A stretch of DNA of 64,000 nucleotides from Pelargonium tetragonum (GCA_036897445.1 JAYMTL010000029.1:62001-126000); one strand, 5' to 3'. Shown: positions 13,786 through 26,100, counted from the first letter of the stretch. Numbers and translations: made by a program. The notes: generated from the letters alone by a model not told the origin.

Positions 13786-13856
13786 TATAAACAAGAGGAT
13801 TCGAGCCTGCTTTGTCTCAGTTCGACATTACTCTTTACCCACCCGCGTGACACAAA
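13786..13856 (-). tRNA. Weak tRNA-like locus
   Basis: On the minus strand a GGGTAAAGAG D-arm-like stretch, a TGTC/GACA stem closing a 7-nt loop, and a T-arm-like AGG-CTCGAAT-CCT occur in tRNA order. Position 33 of the putative anticodon loop is A instead of the nearly invariant U, and no acceptor stem forms. It lies just downstream, in minus-strand order, of the better locus at 13900-13975. Confidence 0.2.
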
Positions 13857-13899
13857 AAGCTAGTGTATCTACTACCCCTCGTTTCTTTTTTCGTATTTT

Positions 13900-13975
13900 C
13901 TCAAGCTAAATATATTTGAACCAATGACACTATCCATTATAATATAAACAGCTCTTTGCTCTACCATGGGTATTC
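13900..13975 (-). tRNA. tRNA-like locus with intact D-arm and T-arm words
   Basis: Minus strand: GGTAGAGC (complement of 13958-13965) is followed by AAAGAGCTGTTTA and then GTGTCATTGGTTCAAAT (T-loop at 13914-13920), the order and spacing of a tRNA. If the loop is CTGTTTA the anticodon would be GUU (Asn). The GTCATTGGTTCAAAT end resembles plant mitochondrial tRNA-Met. The 3' strands of the anticodon stem and T-stem do not match their 5' strands, and the 5' D-stem strand GCTC is missing. Identity is uncertain. Confidence 0.35.
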
Positions 13976-14906
13976 CCCGGCTTTTCCTACGGACCTATCC
14001 ATGCCCGTGTCTTGACGACTTTAGTTGTATTGTACCTAAGGATCTCATTTTTTTTAAGTTATTTTATTGCTTGTAGTTTTTCCTAACTTAGCAAAGAAAT
14101 TTATATATAAGTCTTATCGGTAAGCCAAGAGAATCCCATTTAAAGAGTTGAGTGAGATTTCCCGGTATTTTAGTTGATACTGAAACACAACGGGTTCTTA
14201 GATTATAAACCCGGAACTCAAATTTTTTTGAACACCTTAAACCCACCTAAAGATAGTATAGCCCTTTCAGGGGCCCCGCCTTGGACTAGGGAGAATTTTT
14301 ATCCTTACACTCTTACCCAGGTTTCTAACTACATTTAAAAGTATTTAGACTACTTAACTCATTTAAAGATTCATGAAATTAGAGTTTTATTAAGAGAAGC
14401 GCTTCTTAACCGGGTCCTGTTTAGGCTGATAGAATAGTAAAAGCCTCAAGTCAAAACTATATAGCAAACAGGGACTCATAGAATTAGAACAAATATTTAG
14501 GGGTGTGGTCTGAACTAGCAGAAGGTCGACTATAAAAAAAGAGAGAGAATCTTGTATAGATTTCAAAAGTTCTTTTTACTCAGACTCAAGTCTCGAAACC
14601 TTATAGCCCTAGAGATCTCCTATCAGATATTTTATAATATAATAAGGCTAATGCGAACTAGGAATACGGTGGACAAAAACGAGTAACCTATCCCTAAATA
14701 TTAATTTCTATTTAGATATTATTCGCTTATAAACAGTAGCGTGCTGGTACAGGCCTTACACGAGCCTCTTTTATAGACTGGGATTTCTCTAATAATTAGA
14801 TCGGAATATAATGCCAAGTTCCATTTTACATTACAAAAAAGATAAAACCCTGAGAGTGGGTAAGAGGGGAATATGTACTATACTAACTAGTAACTAATAC
14901 AAAACA
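13976..14906. other. 0.9 kb without a gene
   Basis: AT-rich sequence with stops in all frames; no RNA gene or repeat recognised. Confidence 0.5.
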
Positions 14907-14996
14907 ATGAATACAATAACTAAAGTAAGCTACAGGATAACTGCAAGCGTAACAACAAGACGCATACCCATAAGAAAGGTCACGGTGAAGTTTTAG
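14907..14996 (+). CDS. 29-codon basic ORF
   Basis: ATG at 14907, TAG at 14994. The peptide starts MNTITKVSYRITASV and ends with RRIPIRKVTVKF. It is basic like the KRGI frames but lacks their core motif. It sits in a locally A/C-rich strand segment that differs from its surroundings. It is too short for a family assignment and may be chance. Confidence 0.2.
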   Translation: MNTITKVSYRITASVTTRRIPIRKVTVKF

Positions 14997-16287
14997 TAAC
15001 AAGTAGGTCAGTAAGCATCTTTTTGGGTAAATAATAGACTGACTTTTGTGTTCCCTTGTTTTTGTAGTAGAATTAATCTGTCTTCGAAGAAAGATAGAAA
15101 CTGCGCCCTTATTATATCCGTATTATATATAGATCTTTTTAGCTGCAAGCTACCGTACTTATACTTTTAGGCTGGAATGAGATAATATAGAATCCTAAAT
15201 TAGTTTTTGCTTTAGAGGGAAACCCCGTATTCCTTGACACTCCCTCCGCTTAGTCATAAGTATACACACGACTTAGGGTCTTCCTGCTGGATCTAGCCTG
15301 AAGTTCTTGAAATTGGAACTCCCAACCCCCTTTCCTAGTTCTTCGCAAAACGGGTAGTTTAAGAGGAGCCCGATAAATCCCCATTCTTTTTACTTTGTAT
15401 GATTTTCCCAAGCCTTTTGATATAAACTTGTGACGTTAGTTTTTGAAGTATTACTACATAGGAGATCAAGTTTACTACTTTACCTTCTTTTTCACTAGAA
15501 CTTCTGAGGGGCCAAAGTTAGATCAAATACTTGGAGTGCTGCATAGTAGTTATCATATATTCAATTGTATAGAATACATTAAATGTAGGTAGTCTTTTAA
15601 TTGTTTTTATCCTCGAGCCGAGTCTTGGGGACCTGTTATAGTTAACGCTAAAACTCCATTTTTATGTCGTAGTTATTGAAATAAGTTCAATTTTTACAGA
15701 AAGGAAGCTTTTGGCTTAATAGTCAATTTTTGTAAAGGTATTTTATACAAAGAATTGGATGCATATCAGAAATCCAAAAATGCTTAAAAAAACTATTTAC
15801 ACTTTTACCCTATAACTTGTTTTTCTTTCAAAAGAATGATTTAGCTTGAATATAAAAGGAGCCCCTCCTATTCTAATTCTTACGAGCTGTTTACCTGAAA
15901 CACGCTTATTAATTACTATACTACTTTTGTTTCTACCGGCAAACCCTGAGTTTGGCTTTTATAATGGAAAAAACCTTCCTTATATGTTATATCCGTCTTT
16001 AGTCAATTAGAATTAGAGCTCTTGAGACTTATTGGTACCGCCCTATTTCAATCAAAGGGTTTACAAAAGGGAGTCCGTTATAGAGAGGTCTAGTACATAT
16101 GTACTCGTTTTTGTTATTTAATCTAAAGATTACCTTTCTTTTTCTTTGTTTCCAAATAACTTGTGCAGACTTTTATTATTATAAAAAACTTCTTTATTGT
16201 AAACATTAATACGAAAAATGAAAGTAATGTAAGTATAGGCGAGCAACCCCTTCTCCTATTGCTATTTTTGAAAGAGTACGCAATATT
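14997..16287. other. 1.3 kb without a gene
   Basis: No open frame or RNA structure worth reporting was seen. Confidence 0.5.
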
Positions 16288-16323
16288 GACTTGAACTTGT
16301 GGCCTTTCTATTTATAAAAAGGG
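16288..16323 (-). repeat. 36-bp exact repeat, copy 2 (isolated tRNA 3' half)
   Basis: Identical to 11793-11828. No D-arm or anticodon arm stands beside it here, so this copy is only the variable arm and part of the T-arm. This fits duplicative transfer of a gene fragment, or a dispersed tRNA half. Confidence 0.85.
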
Positions 16324-18159
16324 ACTTTAAAATTATAAGAGTTAAGGGGACAGCTAGTATTCTTTGGAACTCGCAAAATTGTTAATTCCTACGAAAGAAT
16401 TGCTTCTCATTTTTTAATATGGATTTCTTTTCCAAGAGGTTTTTTCTCTTTAATCTTAAATTCAGTACATGTACCCCTCCAAGTACTCTAACGTTATAGA
16501 CCCAAAATCCTTTTAAGCTATCCCCTTTTGAAAAAATACAGACAACTGCTCCCAAAAGCCTATAAAGTCCTCCTTTTGTTATTAAGTACGGGAAGGTTAG
16601 TTTTAGCGGGATTTTAACCTTTGCAATAAGTTCAGTTTATATAAATGCAGCCGTATGTAGAATATCGAAAGGTGTTTTCTAATCAAAAAGGAGTTGGGAA
16701 ACCAAGGGGTGCGCATCGCATATGTAATTAAAGGATCCCAAATTAATTTAACTAGCATTTCGTTGAAAGCAAAAAGACTTAAGAATCTAGGTACAAATCC
16801 ATTGGTGAATAATATTGTGCATTATACAGACTCCTTGTTTTATAAAACTGAAAATGGAATGCACTGGCGATGGCATAACAAAGGAGTGCGCTAGTGTTCC
16901 TAATACAATTAAAAAGCCTTGTCTAAGGGTCGTAGCAAAAAAAGGAAGGTCTAGGAATTGAATAGTTATATCGGGCTCCTTTTTTTATTTAAAAGACAAA
17001 ATTTAGGTGTAAAATTTTATAGGGCCTTTTTATGGATACAAGCTTTTCTTACAAGCAAGACTGAGGATACTTGTAGTTTCCCGCGACTTAAGAGTAAAGT
17101 TCTAGTGAAAAGTCCTGTTAGTTTAAGAACAATAAAAAAGAATTTTATATTCAAAGAGATCCTTTATTTGCGAAATAGTACTCAAACTTAACTTAATAAA
17201 GATATTATTAAAGATAACAAAGCTCACTGGACTAAATAAACTTATACCTATAATTTTAGGAGCACCCTCCTGGGAGTTCTGAATCTGAAAATGAGGATTC
17301 TTTTAAAGTAAATAAAAAGCCCCTTTATGCATTGGGGTTTACGTTAGTCCGATTACAGCTCGGTTTAGTAAGCCAGGGTTACTCTAGTGTTTGGTTACCT
17401 ATTGAAAAAGGTTTGGAATTGGCAAGTATAAAAAAAAGGTGTAAAGTCAACTTTTTTTTGCTAGAGAAAAAAGAAGTCAAACTACCCAGCCAGAGAGGTC
17501 TATTGATCTAAAGCAGAATCTGTATAATACCAGGAATTCAAGGGATATATACTTGGTTGCGTAATAACCAAAAGAGTGCTTTTATTTAATTCTGAGGAAA
17601 CCGCGCTAGGAACTTCTTGTTGCAATTTTAAGTATTAGACATGAGACTAAACGCTATAATTGTATGTATCTAGAGGCTGCCTGAGCTATCATAAGAAGCT
17701 CCTTATTTTAGTTTTGAGGGTCTCTCCGTTTTATATAAGTAAGTCCCAAAGGCTTTCACTTTTTTGGATTCCTAAAAAATTAGAAAATCCTTTGTGGGAT
17801 AAAAAAGACTTGTAAATGCAAGGAAAGTAAATAGATTTGAAAAAAGTCAAAATCACTTAAATAGAAAGAATAGAAATTCTTATGTGTCTATGCCGAACAA
17901 GAAGCTAAAATAATTATTAATTTCCAAGGATTTTAGAAGTTCGAACGCCGTACACTTAACGTGTAGGTAGGCTGCTAACTCTTTTTATGGAGCTAGCACT
18001 AAGATTCTTATATGTCCTTACCTTAATAGAGTTTCAACCGTTAAACTAGGAATTATATAGTAATCTCTATTTTCTAAATTCCGTAATTCTTTCTTTCTGT
18101 AATTCTTGTAAGTCATGACATTTTTTACATTCAAGTCTTCCTATTTTCCTATGGTTTAC
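16324..18159. other. 1.8 kb without a gene
   Basis: Two plus-strand frames (16694-16894 and 16958-17191; 66 and 77 codons, the second GTG- or TTG-like in context) are close together and in moderate K/N-rich sequence, but are of chance length and not recognised. Confidence 0.5.
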
Positions 18160-18215
18160 TGTATTGAACCCATGACATCTGCTCCAATTAACGGGTGTTC
18201 TACCAACCCCAATTG
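18160..18215 (-). tRNA. tRNA-like locus, D-arm to T-arm
   Basis: Minus strand: TTGGTAGAACACCCG (GGTAGAAC is the complement of 18197-18204), then CGTTAATT, then GATGTCATGGGTTCAAT (T-loop complement of 18173-18178). The elements are in tRNA order. The putative anticodon loop is 8 nt with GTT or UAA near the centre, so the amino acid is ambiguous. The T-stem 3' strand (CAGTA) does not pair with CATGGG. No acceptor stem was found. Confidence 0.35.
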
Positions 18216-18363
18216 ACATCCCAAAAGTAAGCTCCCTTTTTCAGTATGATTCTTTGATAGTCTTGCAAGCTAATCCAAAAACGAAGAAATTATATATACG
18301 TAATTAAAGCGTATGTAATAAACTCCAAAAGATTTTCGTGAGTTCCTTTGATTTAGTTGTATT

Positions 18364-18430
18364 GCTCCCCCTAGAATACCGAGCGGTAGAGCATCCCGCA
18401 AAGCTATTGAATTTGGTTCGAGTCGTGTCA
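18364..18430 (+). tRNA. tRNA-like locus with an expanded D-loop
   Basis: GCTC (18364-18367) and GAGC (18389-18392) can form a D-stem, with GAGCGGTAGAGC at 18381-18392, but about 13 extra bases (18368-18380) sit in the D-loop. CGCAAA follows, which could be an anticodon loop with GCA (Cys), and GGTTCGAGT at 18415-18423. The 3' strand of the T-stem (CGTGT) does not pair. It lies about 150 bp from the opposite-strand locus at 18160-18215. Confidence 0.35.
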
Positions 18431-19213
18431 AAAGGGGCTCTTAAGAGGGAAAGGGCTCCTTTTCCAACTTGTGGGGACTTCTTTATTTGGTTGAAAAGAC
18501 CTTTTCATTTTCTCAGTTCTTCTCAACTGAAAAGAAATTCTTAACATTGCAAATATACGTTTCCCAGCCCAGTCTTTAAGAGCCCTTCTTATAGCCGGTT
18601 AATACATGGAATTGCCCTTAGTTATGAAATGCTTCGCTTTGCTGGTATGCTAAAAGGGCCCTACTAACTTGTGTACACCTTTCATTGAATAGCTTCTCTT
18701 ACCAGGGCTTTGAGAGCCCCTTATCCAAAATCCCGCTACCAGTGCTTTTTTAGAAGTAGTGCATAAAATAATGAACTGGTTTTTGTTTAGTTAGAACCCC
18801 TTCTTGAGGTAAGAAAATTTATCTTAGGGGGTTGAGCCGTAATTATTTAAAATCTTTCGGGCACTTATCAATCTAACATACAAACGCCTTATAAGGGGAG
18901 CCTCCTAGCTGCAGTTAGAATAGAAGCATGAAGTCCTATCAAACTATAAATTCAGTTTAAAAATAAGACAAAGATCTTTTTCGGAATACCTCTATCTTTC
19001 AAACTCTGCGCTTCTCTATCTTCGATACCTTTATTAAATATTCTACACTTAATGAAGGATAAAAAAGAGCTCTATATAACGAAAGGTGTAGTTTCTTTAA
19101 TACAAAGATGAGTCACTCCCCCTTAATCACAAAAGTTCTAATCCAGTTTACACTGGGTAATCCTATGCTATTGGCACAAGTTTTAAGTATAAAGTAGTAG
19201 TGTTAAAGGTTAA
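18431..19213. other. 0.8 kb without a gene
   Basis: No supportable coding or RNA feature. Confidence 0.5.
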
Positions 19214-19318
19214 GGAACTCAAAATTGTGTTAACGTAAAGAAGCAGGAAAAGCCTACTGGAAAAGTGCCTAATAATCATAATCGTAAGCTACAGACAAGA
19301 CGGCTCAAAACTACATGA
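19214..19318 (+). CDS. 34-codon basic open frame ending in TGA
   Basis: The frame is open from after a TAA at 19211 to TGA at 19316 and has no ATG. It contains VKKQEKPTGKVPNN followed by HNRKLQTRRLKTT, so it is rich in Lys, Arg, Gln and Asn like the KRGI frames. It lacks the KRGI word. It could be a coding remnant or an exon-like piece; chance is possible. Confidence 0.25.
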   Translation, partial: GTQNCVNVKKQEKPTGKVPNNHNRKLQTRRLKTT

Positions 19319-22300
19319 CATTCATGGGTTCAAAACGTATGGATATTATAAAGTAAGGGAAAGAAATTATACAGATACATTCGTTAATTTCTAGTTAGTA
19401 TGAATCCATCGAGTTTAATTGGTTAAATCAAAGCTCTTTAGAGTTTCACGCCTCCGCGCGGATCCTATAATAAGCCCAAAATGGAAATTTTAAGGAGTGG
19501 ATTCTTGAGCAATAGAGAAAACTTGTCTGAAAAATAGAAGGAAGTCTTTAGCTTTTTGATACTTGGGGGGGGGGATTAGCCTATACACTAAAAAGATAAA
19601 GATTACCTATCTTCTTATAAGGGTCTACTCCTTAAGTAACTGGCACTAAAGATTATCGGTAAAAGTGCACCATCGCTTACGCTAGAGTAAGAGTATTTAT
19701 TCATAATTCATTTCATATTAATGATAATTGTAGGGATCCTTTTGTATACCTTTTTAGTCTAAAGAATAAGAACGGATTCCGATAGATTATAAGATTGACT
19801 AAACCTAGTTTTAGATGGCAGGTTCTAGTAAAAAAGTAAAGAGTGCTTTAGTTAGGTAAATCTTTCTTTCTCATAGATTAACGAGGCTTTGGACACCTGG
19901 GGAAATGCGGGTTACCAAAAGGAGGAAGAAGAGTGCATAAAAAGAAATTGTCTTCTTTAATAAACATGTAGAGGAATTGATACAATTATATCTTATGTTT
20001 TTACATTACCCTAAACCCTTAGAAAAAGAAAAAATCTAAAGATTACCTTTCTTTCTTTTTCATGATTTTGCTTCTAAATAAAGTTTTAGAATTACATATG
20101 ACTTTAGAAAGATGGGCAGTAATAAAACAAGGTCTCAATGTTATACTTCATTTTATCTCTTTTTTAGTCGCGGTTCGCTAATAATACAAAGTTTACATCT
20201 ACATGCTATAACCAAATCCTTTTTATATTACCCCACTACTTTTTTCCTTCATTCATAAAGATTAAAAAAGGGGCAATAACCGGAAAACGCATCCTAAATT
20301 TGTTATAAAATTGAATTTATTCAGATTATTCTTCGTTGAGGTTAAAACCCACGCAAAGCCTTAGCCAAGTTTTCTAAAATAGATAGTTTTCACATTAATA
20401 AGTTACACACAAGGCAGAGTTAATCCTTTATATTCCACACCGGATTGCTTTGAGACCCATACTATAGTGCAGTAGCTTTGCTTATCGAAACGAGATAGGT
20501 TAACTTTATTTAACCAGGAACTAGGAGAAGCTTAATTAAATTATTAAGGCGTACCCTAGCTTTGACGTTATCCCTTATAGCATATACACAAGAAGTTTTT
20601 GAGTATAATGTATTTTCTTTACTTATACTTTTAAATTCAGATTAGTAATGCATATACAAATGAAAAATGGAAAAGGTACCCTACCTATTTACAAGGAAAC
20701 CCCTAAAACTTATATAAAAAGAAGATGCCGGCTTTCATAGTACTGGGTCTCGGGTCAAATTCAGCGGTGCCCTCTAGAGTAAACACAATTATAACTTATA
20801 ATTTTGGTGGTCATTCCAGAAAAGCAAGAGAGTGCTCCCTATTCCCTCAGTTTAACCTATAGCTTTAGAAGAAAAAAGAAGATAATACGCGTATAGCATC
20901 TTGGCTTTTATTCATATTATAAGCCCTTTAATGCGATAGATTCCACTTTGACCACTTTTGTTACGAAACCCTTCATCCAGGTTATAAGTTTTCTTATAAA
21001 GACCCCGACTTTGTTTACTAAAACTTCGTACTAAAATAAAGTTTTAAGGGGTCAAAATTTGACTAGGTAGAGTAAGCTGTAGAGTGAATAAACCTTATAA
21101 ATGAAAGATATTTTCTTAAAAATCTAAGTAGGAAAGCGCTATTCCTATGAATTAGACACGTCAAGGTATGCTTGGTATATTTTACTTTATTTGTTGCATG
21201 TAGATCCACTTAGGTAATGGAGAAAAGGATGAATAACGAAAAGAAAGGTAGACCTTTTAGTGAATATTCCCTTAGCGAGCGAGACTATAGGCTTACCTGA
21301 AATCTCTTTATCGTGCACTTGTATATTTTTGTGTCCTTAGTATAACCTATAACCACTAAAAGCTAGAGTGACCCGCATAGTCAAGGAGTTCCCGATTTTC
21401 TTTACAAGCTATATACAACTCCTTTTAAAAATTCAATTTATAAAGACTCCTTACATTGCTCACTGAATTTTTGAGAGCAGGCTTAGGGCCCCTTTCCTTA
21501 CACTTGGATATTAATCTTTCTCTTTACCGATATCCTGTGTGCTAAAGGAACTTTACAACCGCTAGTATACTAAAAAGGATTTATTAGAACTAATTAAGTA
21601 CCCTTTTTATAACAGAATCCATGAAGTCCGTGCACCTCAAAAGCTGTTTTGTATTTCCTTGGTTTTAGATGCTTGTCTTTCATGAAATTTTAGTAAAGTG
21701 CTATGCTCGGGTTAATAGAATGACTTTTCTAAGTAAGTTCCCATTTTCCTATACCGAGGGACTCCCGTAGTTTTGTCAGTACATATTTAATTGCCTAAAC
21801 GCATACATACGCTTACCTCTTTGGATTCATAGAGCTTAATTAACAAAAACAAACAACTAAATAACGGGAACTCTTAGCTCACAACTTTTGTGCTTAAATC
21901 AAAAATAATCGGGACAAAAAATCTTCTAATATTGCCTAAGTCCTAACAATTTTGACAATATAGCTAAAGTACTTAGTATAACTTTTAAGGGTCGGATTTA
22001 ACCTGCTCTAATAGAAACAAAAAGAAAATTTTCGAAATTCAAAAAGCTAAAGGAAGCTCTTTTCTAAAGAAATTCAATTTGCACCCATTATAGACTATAA
22101 ATTACCCTTATTAGACTTTGTAGACTTCTCCATCAAGTATATTTCAATTATTTCTACTACTCCCACTCTCCGGAAAATCCTGAAGTATAGATCCAACCAA
22201 AGAAAAAGTACGTTATTAAAACAACGTTTTTTTGTTTAGAGATAGTGTCTACTTTATACCCATAAAAATTTCCTGGGACCCTATAATAAGTAATAAGTTT

Positions 22301-25215
22301 GCTATAGTCCTGCAATCTTGTACAAAGAATACCCATTTTAAAAAGCCATATGCATTTCGGACACTTTAACACAACTACAAAAAGTAAACGGGTTTCAAGG
22401 AATCACTTAGATAGAAGTTTTCTTTCTCTAGTTAGGTTAAGAACAAGTTTTTATAGGCTGTTGAATTCCGAATTTTGGTGGTTTTACCGGGTGGCAAAAA
22501 TCAAGTCCGTACTCTTATAGATAGGCCGCTAACTCTTGAATATAGTAGAAAGGGCTTTGTCTGTGCTTGTCTCCTTGCGAGTGATGGAGTGCTCATAAGA
22601 TAAAAAAAGAACGAAAGGTATCCCAAAGAATAAGCATAAAGCCAGTTTTTAAACGCAGCGTACTTTACGTATGAATAAGTATAATAAGCTCCTGTTGAGG
22701 TTTTTTGATCTCGATATTGAAGTCAAAACTATATATTTCCTTTCAGACAATATTCTTTTGTAAAGTTACTTTCCCCTTTTTTTAAGCAAAGAAAGTACTC
22801 TCCATCTGTGGATTCCTATCTTAACTTTAGGGTAAAAACCCAAATTCTACGTTGTAAAAATAAGTAATAGAGGCTCTTGTTAATGGGCGTGATCTCTTTT
22901 AAGGGGGTCCTAGGGGGCAATGGGTCCTGCTTGATCTAAGAAATATGAATCACTAAAGGATATTAAAAGTATAACCAAAAAGATTTAAGAAAAAGAGGTT
23001 TCAACTTCTTTAGTTAACTGGAATCCTTATAAGGGCATTTTTGTATCTATAAAAGTACGTAAAGAGTAATTTCTAGTGGCTGGTAATATAAAAATTTTGT
23101 TGTTTTCAGTTTTGATCTGAAAATATATAAGAAGCTTTTTTATTTTATAAGATACAAAGTGTCCCTAAGTTTATTAGCTATACTGCAGAAAGAGCTTAGA
23201 GAGTGGTTCTATATTTTTCCTGTTTTAGATATAGCATAACTTCATTAGACATTTTGAATCTAAGAATCTAATCTAAAGGATTTCCCCTATTAGATAAGGT
23301 GCGAAGCCCTTTCTTTTGTATTTGTACCCGGTATGGAAACCCTATTTTCATGGAAATTTACAGGATATTTAAAATATAACAGAGTTTCTACATTAACAGC
23401 ACAGAATTAAGAATTAGCTAAAGCACCCCGAAAAAGTTACTAAAATAAAAGGGAATTTCCTAGGAACCTACCTGCTATTTGTATGCTCCCCAAAATTCCA
23501 AAAAGCAGAGTTTGGTTTATAAAGAGTTTTGGCTCAAACTCGGCATTAAAATGAAATAACAAACTACTCTAATACTATAAAACAAGGACTTTTCATTAGC
23601 TATTATATGCTTATGATAACCGCTTACACCAAGCGACAAAATAGAGTTGAATAGGCACTCCCCCTAGGATTTCTTTTAGACTAAAGGGCATGGCATTATT
23701 AATAAGATTCTTTGATGAGGAAAAGCTAAACTAGCTATTTCGAGGGATCTTATATGAGCTTCTTGCCGGGGATTCCCTATGTATGTCCACAACCTCAATT
23801 CCATTATATCCAAGTCAAAGTAAAATGGAAACTCTTTTGTAGGATACCCCCTCTTTTTGCATTCTAAAAAGTTTATTACAGGGATTTCTTGACAGTAATT
23901 GGATATATAGAAGGATTAAAATTTTGATGGAAGCTGTAGGCAGGAAAGAATCGCTTATATAAAGTATTTAGATTTAGACATAAGAACTAATGTACTCTTG
24001 AAAGTCTAAAATTATCAAACTATTTCGGGCCTCTGACAGGTTTACTTTTAAATTTGTAGATCGTGGTATAATTGAGGGGTCGGTCACAGGTTCTAATACT
24101 GAGTTAAGTGTAATCTTTAGTTTTGAAACAGGAATCCGACGAATAAGATAAATACAAAGTACCCTTTCATGAGGCTTCGCCCAAGTATCTTTCTATTTAA
24201 AGGGTGTAAAAGGAGGTTCCTCGGTTGGGTCTAGTGAGTTTTTTGTATTCTTTTAATTTAACAAACTATATTACAGAATTGCTATGGAAGGCGCTTCCTG
24301 TTATAGGTCTTAGTACTTTAGCGTTACTAAATGAAAATTGACTTTAGCTTTATAGGGGCCCCTTTCCCAGGTTTTGGAGAACAACAAAAGAATTTGTATG
24401 CCGGAGTCCTTTCTCCCTCAGTTTATTGTAAAGAACAGGAAGCGTTCTTTTGCAAGCCGGTGATATTTATAAAACTTAATTTGAACTCTAATTTTATGAA
24501 ATTTTTCACAGGAAAAACTATACTTAGTTGGTTTTTCTAGCTTGTAAAGGGCGTGTATTTTACGGTCCGATATAGTTTAAACATAAAACACGTATTTTAG
24601 ATAAGATATTAGGTAGGGGATAGCTTAGCTTTTTAACCACGGAATCTGCTAAAAAGAAAATAAGGAATATTTGAGGATTTTCTGAGGAAAAAGTAAGGCT
24701 CTAAACAGGGTCTTCTTCTTTTCTAACTCTTAAGCACCAATCAAGTATAAACCTAGAGCTTCTTTCTTTATGCTATGAAGTATCCCCGGATTAGCAAGAA
24801 TGATATGAGACCTTGATATGCTACATTTATAGAGTTCCCTGTGGTCTTGAACCAGTTTATTAAAGGGCTTTTACAGATCCCGACACAAAGTAAGCATACC
24901 CCTTTTTCTATCTATTCATTAGAACCTTCTCTTTTTTCTTTAAATATCGAACGGGAGATTTTTACTTATACTAGTGAGGGGTATTCCCTACTTATTGGGT
25001 GCTCCTTAAGTAGTATTTACAGCCTTTTGAGTCAAGAGGGAGGGCTTTTGTATTAAAAAAAAGACTTATACTTTTTGAAGTTAATGTACCTTGTTTTCTA
25101 TCTTACTCGGCTTCCTATTAAATTTGAGCGGTGCTAAGGATCAGCCTAAATTTTTAGTCGTAGTAAAAGCTTTATCTCTATAAAAAGGATGTTATAAACA
25201 AGGAATGAAAACCCC
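19319..25215. other. 5.9 kb without a gene
   Basis: A run of ten G residues (19565-19574) is the only marked local oddity. Small ATG frames (22157-22372 minus; 24331-24540 plus; 24841-25056 plus, GTG start) are of chance length and give unrecognised products. Confidence 0.5.
19565..19574. repeat. G10 homopolymer
   Basis: Ten consecutive G residues in AT-rich DNA. No flanking structure explains it. A sequencing length error is possible. Confidence 0.8.
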
Positions 25216-25241
25216 TAATATACTTAAATTTAAGTATATTA
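25216..25241. repeat. Perfect 26-bp palindrome
   Basis: The 13-base arms are exact reverse complements with no spacer; the left arm is TAATATACTTAAA. A palindrome this long is expected far less than once by chance in 64 kb. It lies about 220 bp beyond the end of the minus-strand frame at 25465 and could be an operator-like dimer site, a transcript end, a replication-related site or an element terminus. Confidence 0.8.
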
Positions 25242-25464
25242 AGTATGTAGAAAAAAGTGTAGTGGCATTTACCACAGGGTAGACTAATAAGTTTCATTTC
25301 CCGGCTATGGGTCCCGCTCATTTTTAAAAATAGAGCTTATGCAGTCTAGTTAAGTAATTGCTGATACAAATTCTCATCAGGGTAAAGTAAATAAAAGATG
25401 TGGTTGCTTAAAAGGAAACGCTTAGTATATCTCTCCCTAGAAAACCTGTTAAATTTATAACTAT

Positions 25465-25746
25465 TCAAGAATTACCTAGTTCACAGACAAAGGAAAGATT
25501 TTTTAATAAAGTACATAGTAAGAAATTAGCTTTTAGACGTCTTACTTTACTCTTTAAGGGCAACCTTTTTTTGTAATTCATTGTAAAATTTTGAGTAAAA
25601 TCTTTATGTATGAACCCAAGAAATTCGTAACTTGTGCCGTAGTCTTTATTTATGCTCATGACCACGTTCCAAAAAGACTCTAACTTCTGAGGAAGAGTAC
25701 TGCTAGATAGTTTTATAATAGTATAGTCATACATGTATAGACCCAC
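25465..25746 (-). CDS. 93-codon ORF, GTG start, unknown product
   Basis: The frame ends at TGA (25465-25467). The GTG at 25744 is only the first standard start; the frame continues upstream through the lysine-rich island at 25747-26100, broken there by TAA and TAG but not by TGA. The product starts with GLYMYDYTIIKL and contains NYKKRLPLKSKVRRLKA, which faintly recalls the PLPTK region of ribosomal protein S10. That resemblance is too weak to name it. No membrane segment or signal peptide is seen. It is among the better candidates for real coding sequence because of its link to the island. Confidence 0.35.
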   Translation of the reverse strand: MGLYMYDYTIIKLSSSTLPQKLESFWNVVMSINKDYGTSYEFLGFIHKDFTQNFTMNYKKRLPLKSKVRRLKANFLLCTLLKNLSFVCELGNS

Positions 25747-26100
25747 CTCTTATTCTTATTCATACTCTATATTTTCTTCTTAGTCTTCGTCGTAGCTATA
25801 CCTATCCTACCCAGTTCTAGCTAGACTCTGTATCAGTATCTTAAGAATCATATGGGCTAGACTTCTCTTAATTGCATTACCTCTAGCCTTATCTTAATCT
25901 GTATCATACCTCTCTTCTTTATAATACCCGCTTTATGTATACTACCCACCACACCCTTCTTTAATTGCTATGCCCTTCTTGAGAGCACAACTCTTACTTA
26001 TACCTTTGTTAGTCTTATGGGCTATAATACCTTTCTCAGCTGTCTTAGTCCTCTTGTTGTAGCTAGTATTCCATGGACTTCGTGTAGCTTAAGTAACAGA
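25747..26100 (-). pseudogene. Lys-rich KRGI-family reading frame, island A
   Basis: In the minus-strand frame continuous with the 25465-25746 ORF there are 118 codons with eight or nine TAA/TAG and no TGA. By my count about three quarters have a purine at position 1 and just over half at position 3, a coding-like pattern. Peptide words include EKGIIAHKTNKGISK, SKSCALKKGIAIKEG and RGNAIKRSLAHM. These recur in the frames at 27.1, 39.0, 50.1 and 50.8 kb. The end is acidic (YDED, EENIEYE). It may be a decayed gene, or a gene read with TAA/TAG as sense codons; the sequence alone does not decide. Confidence 0.4.
25867..25884. repeat. 18-bp exact repeat, copy 1
   Basis: The same 18 bases (starting CTTAATTGCATT) occur at 50830-50847. 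Both copies lie inside KRGI-family frames in the same reading register and encode GNAIK, so this is part of the family's homology. Confidence 0.75.

Noticed and set aside
19300-19350. T-arm-like ATGGGTTCAAAACGTATGG
   Set aside because: No D-arm or anticodon arm at proper distance; GTTCAA is frequent by chance.
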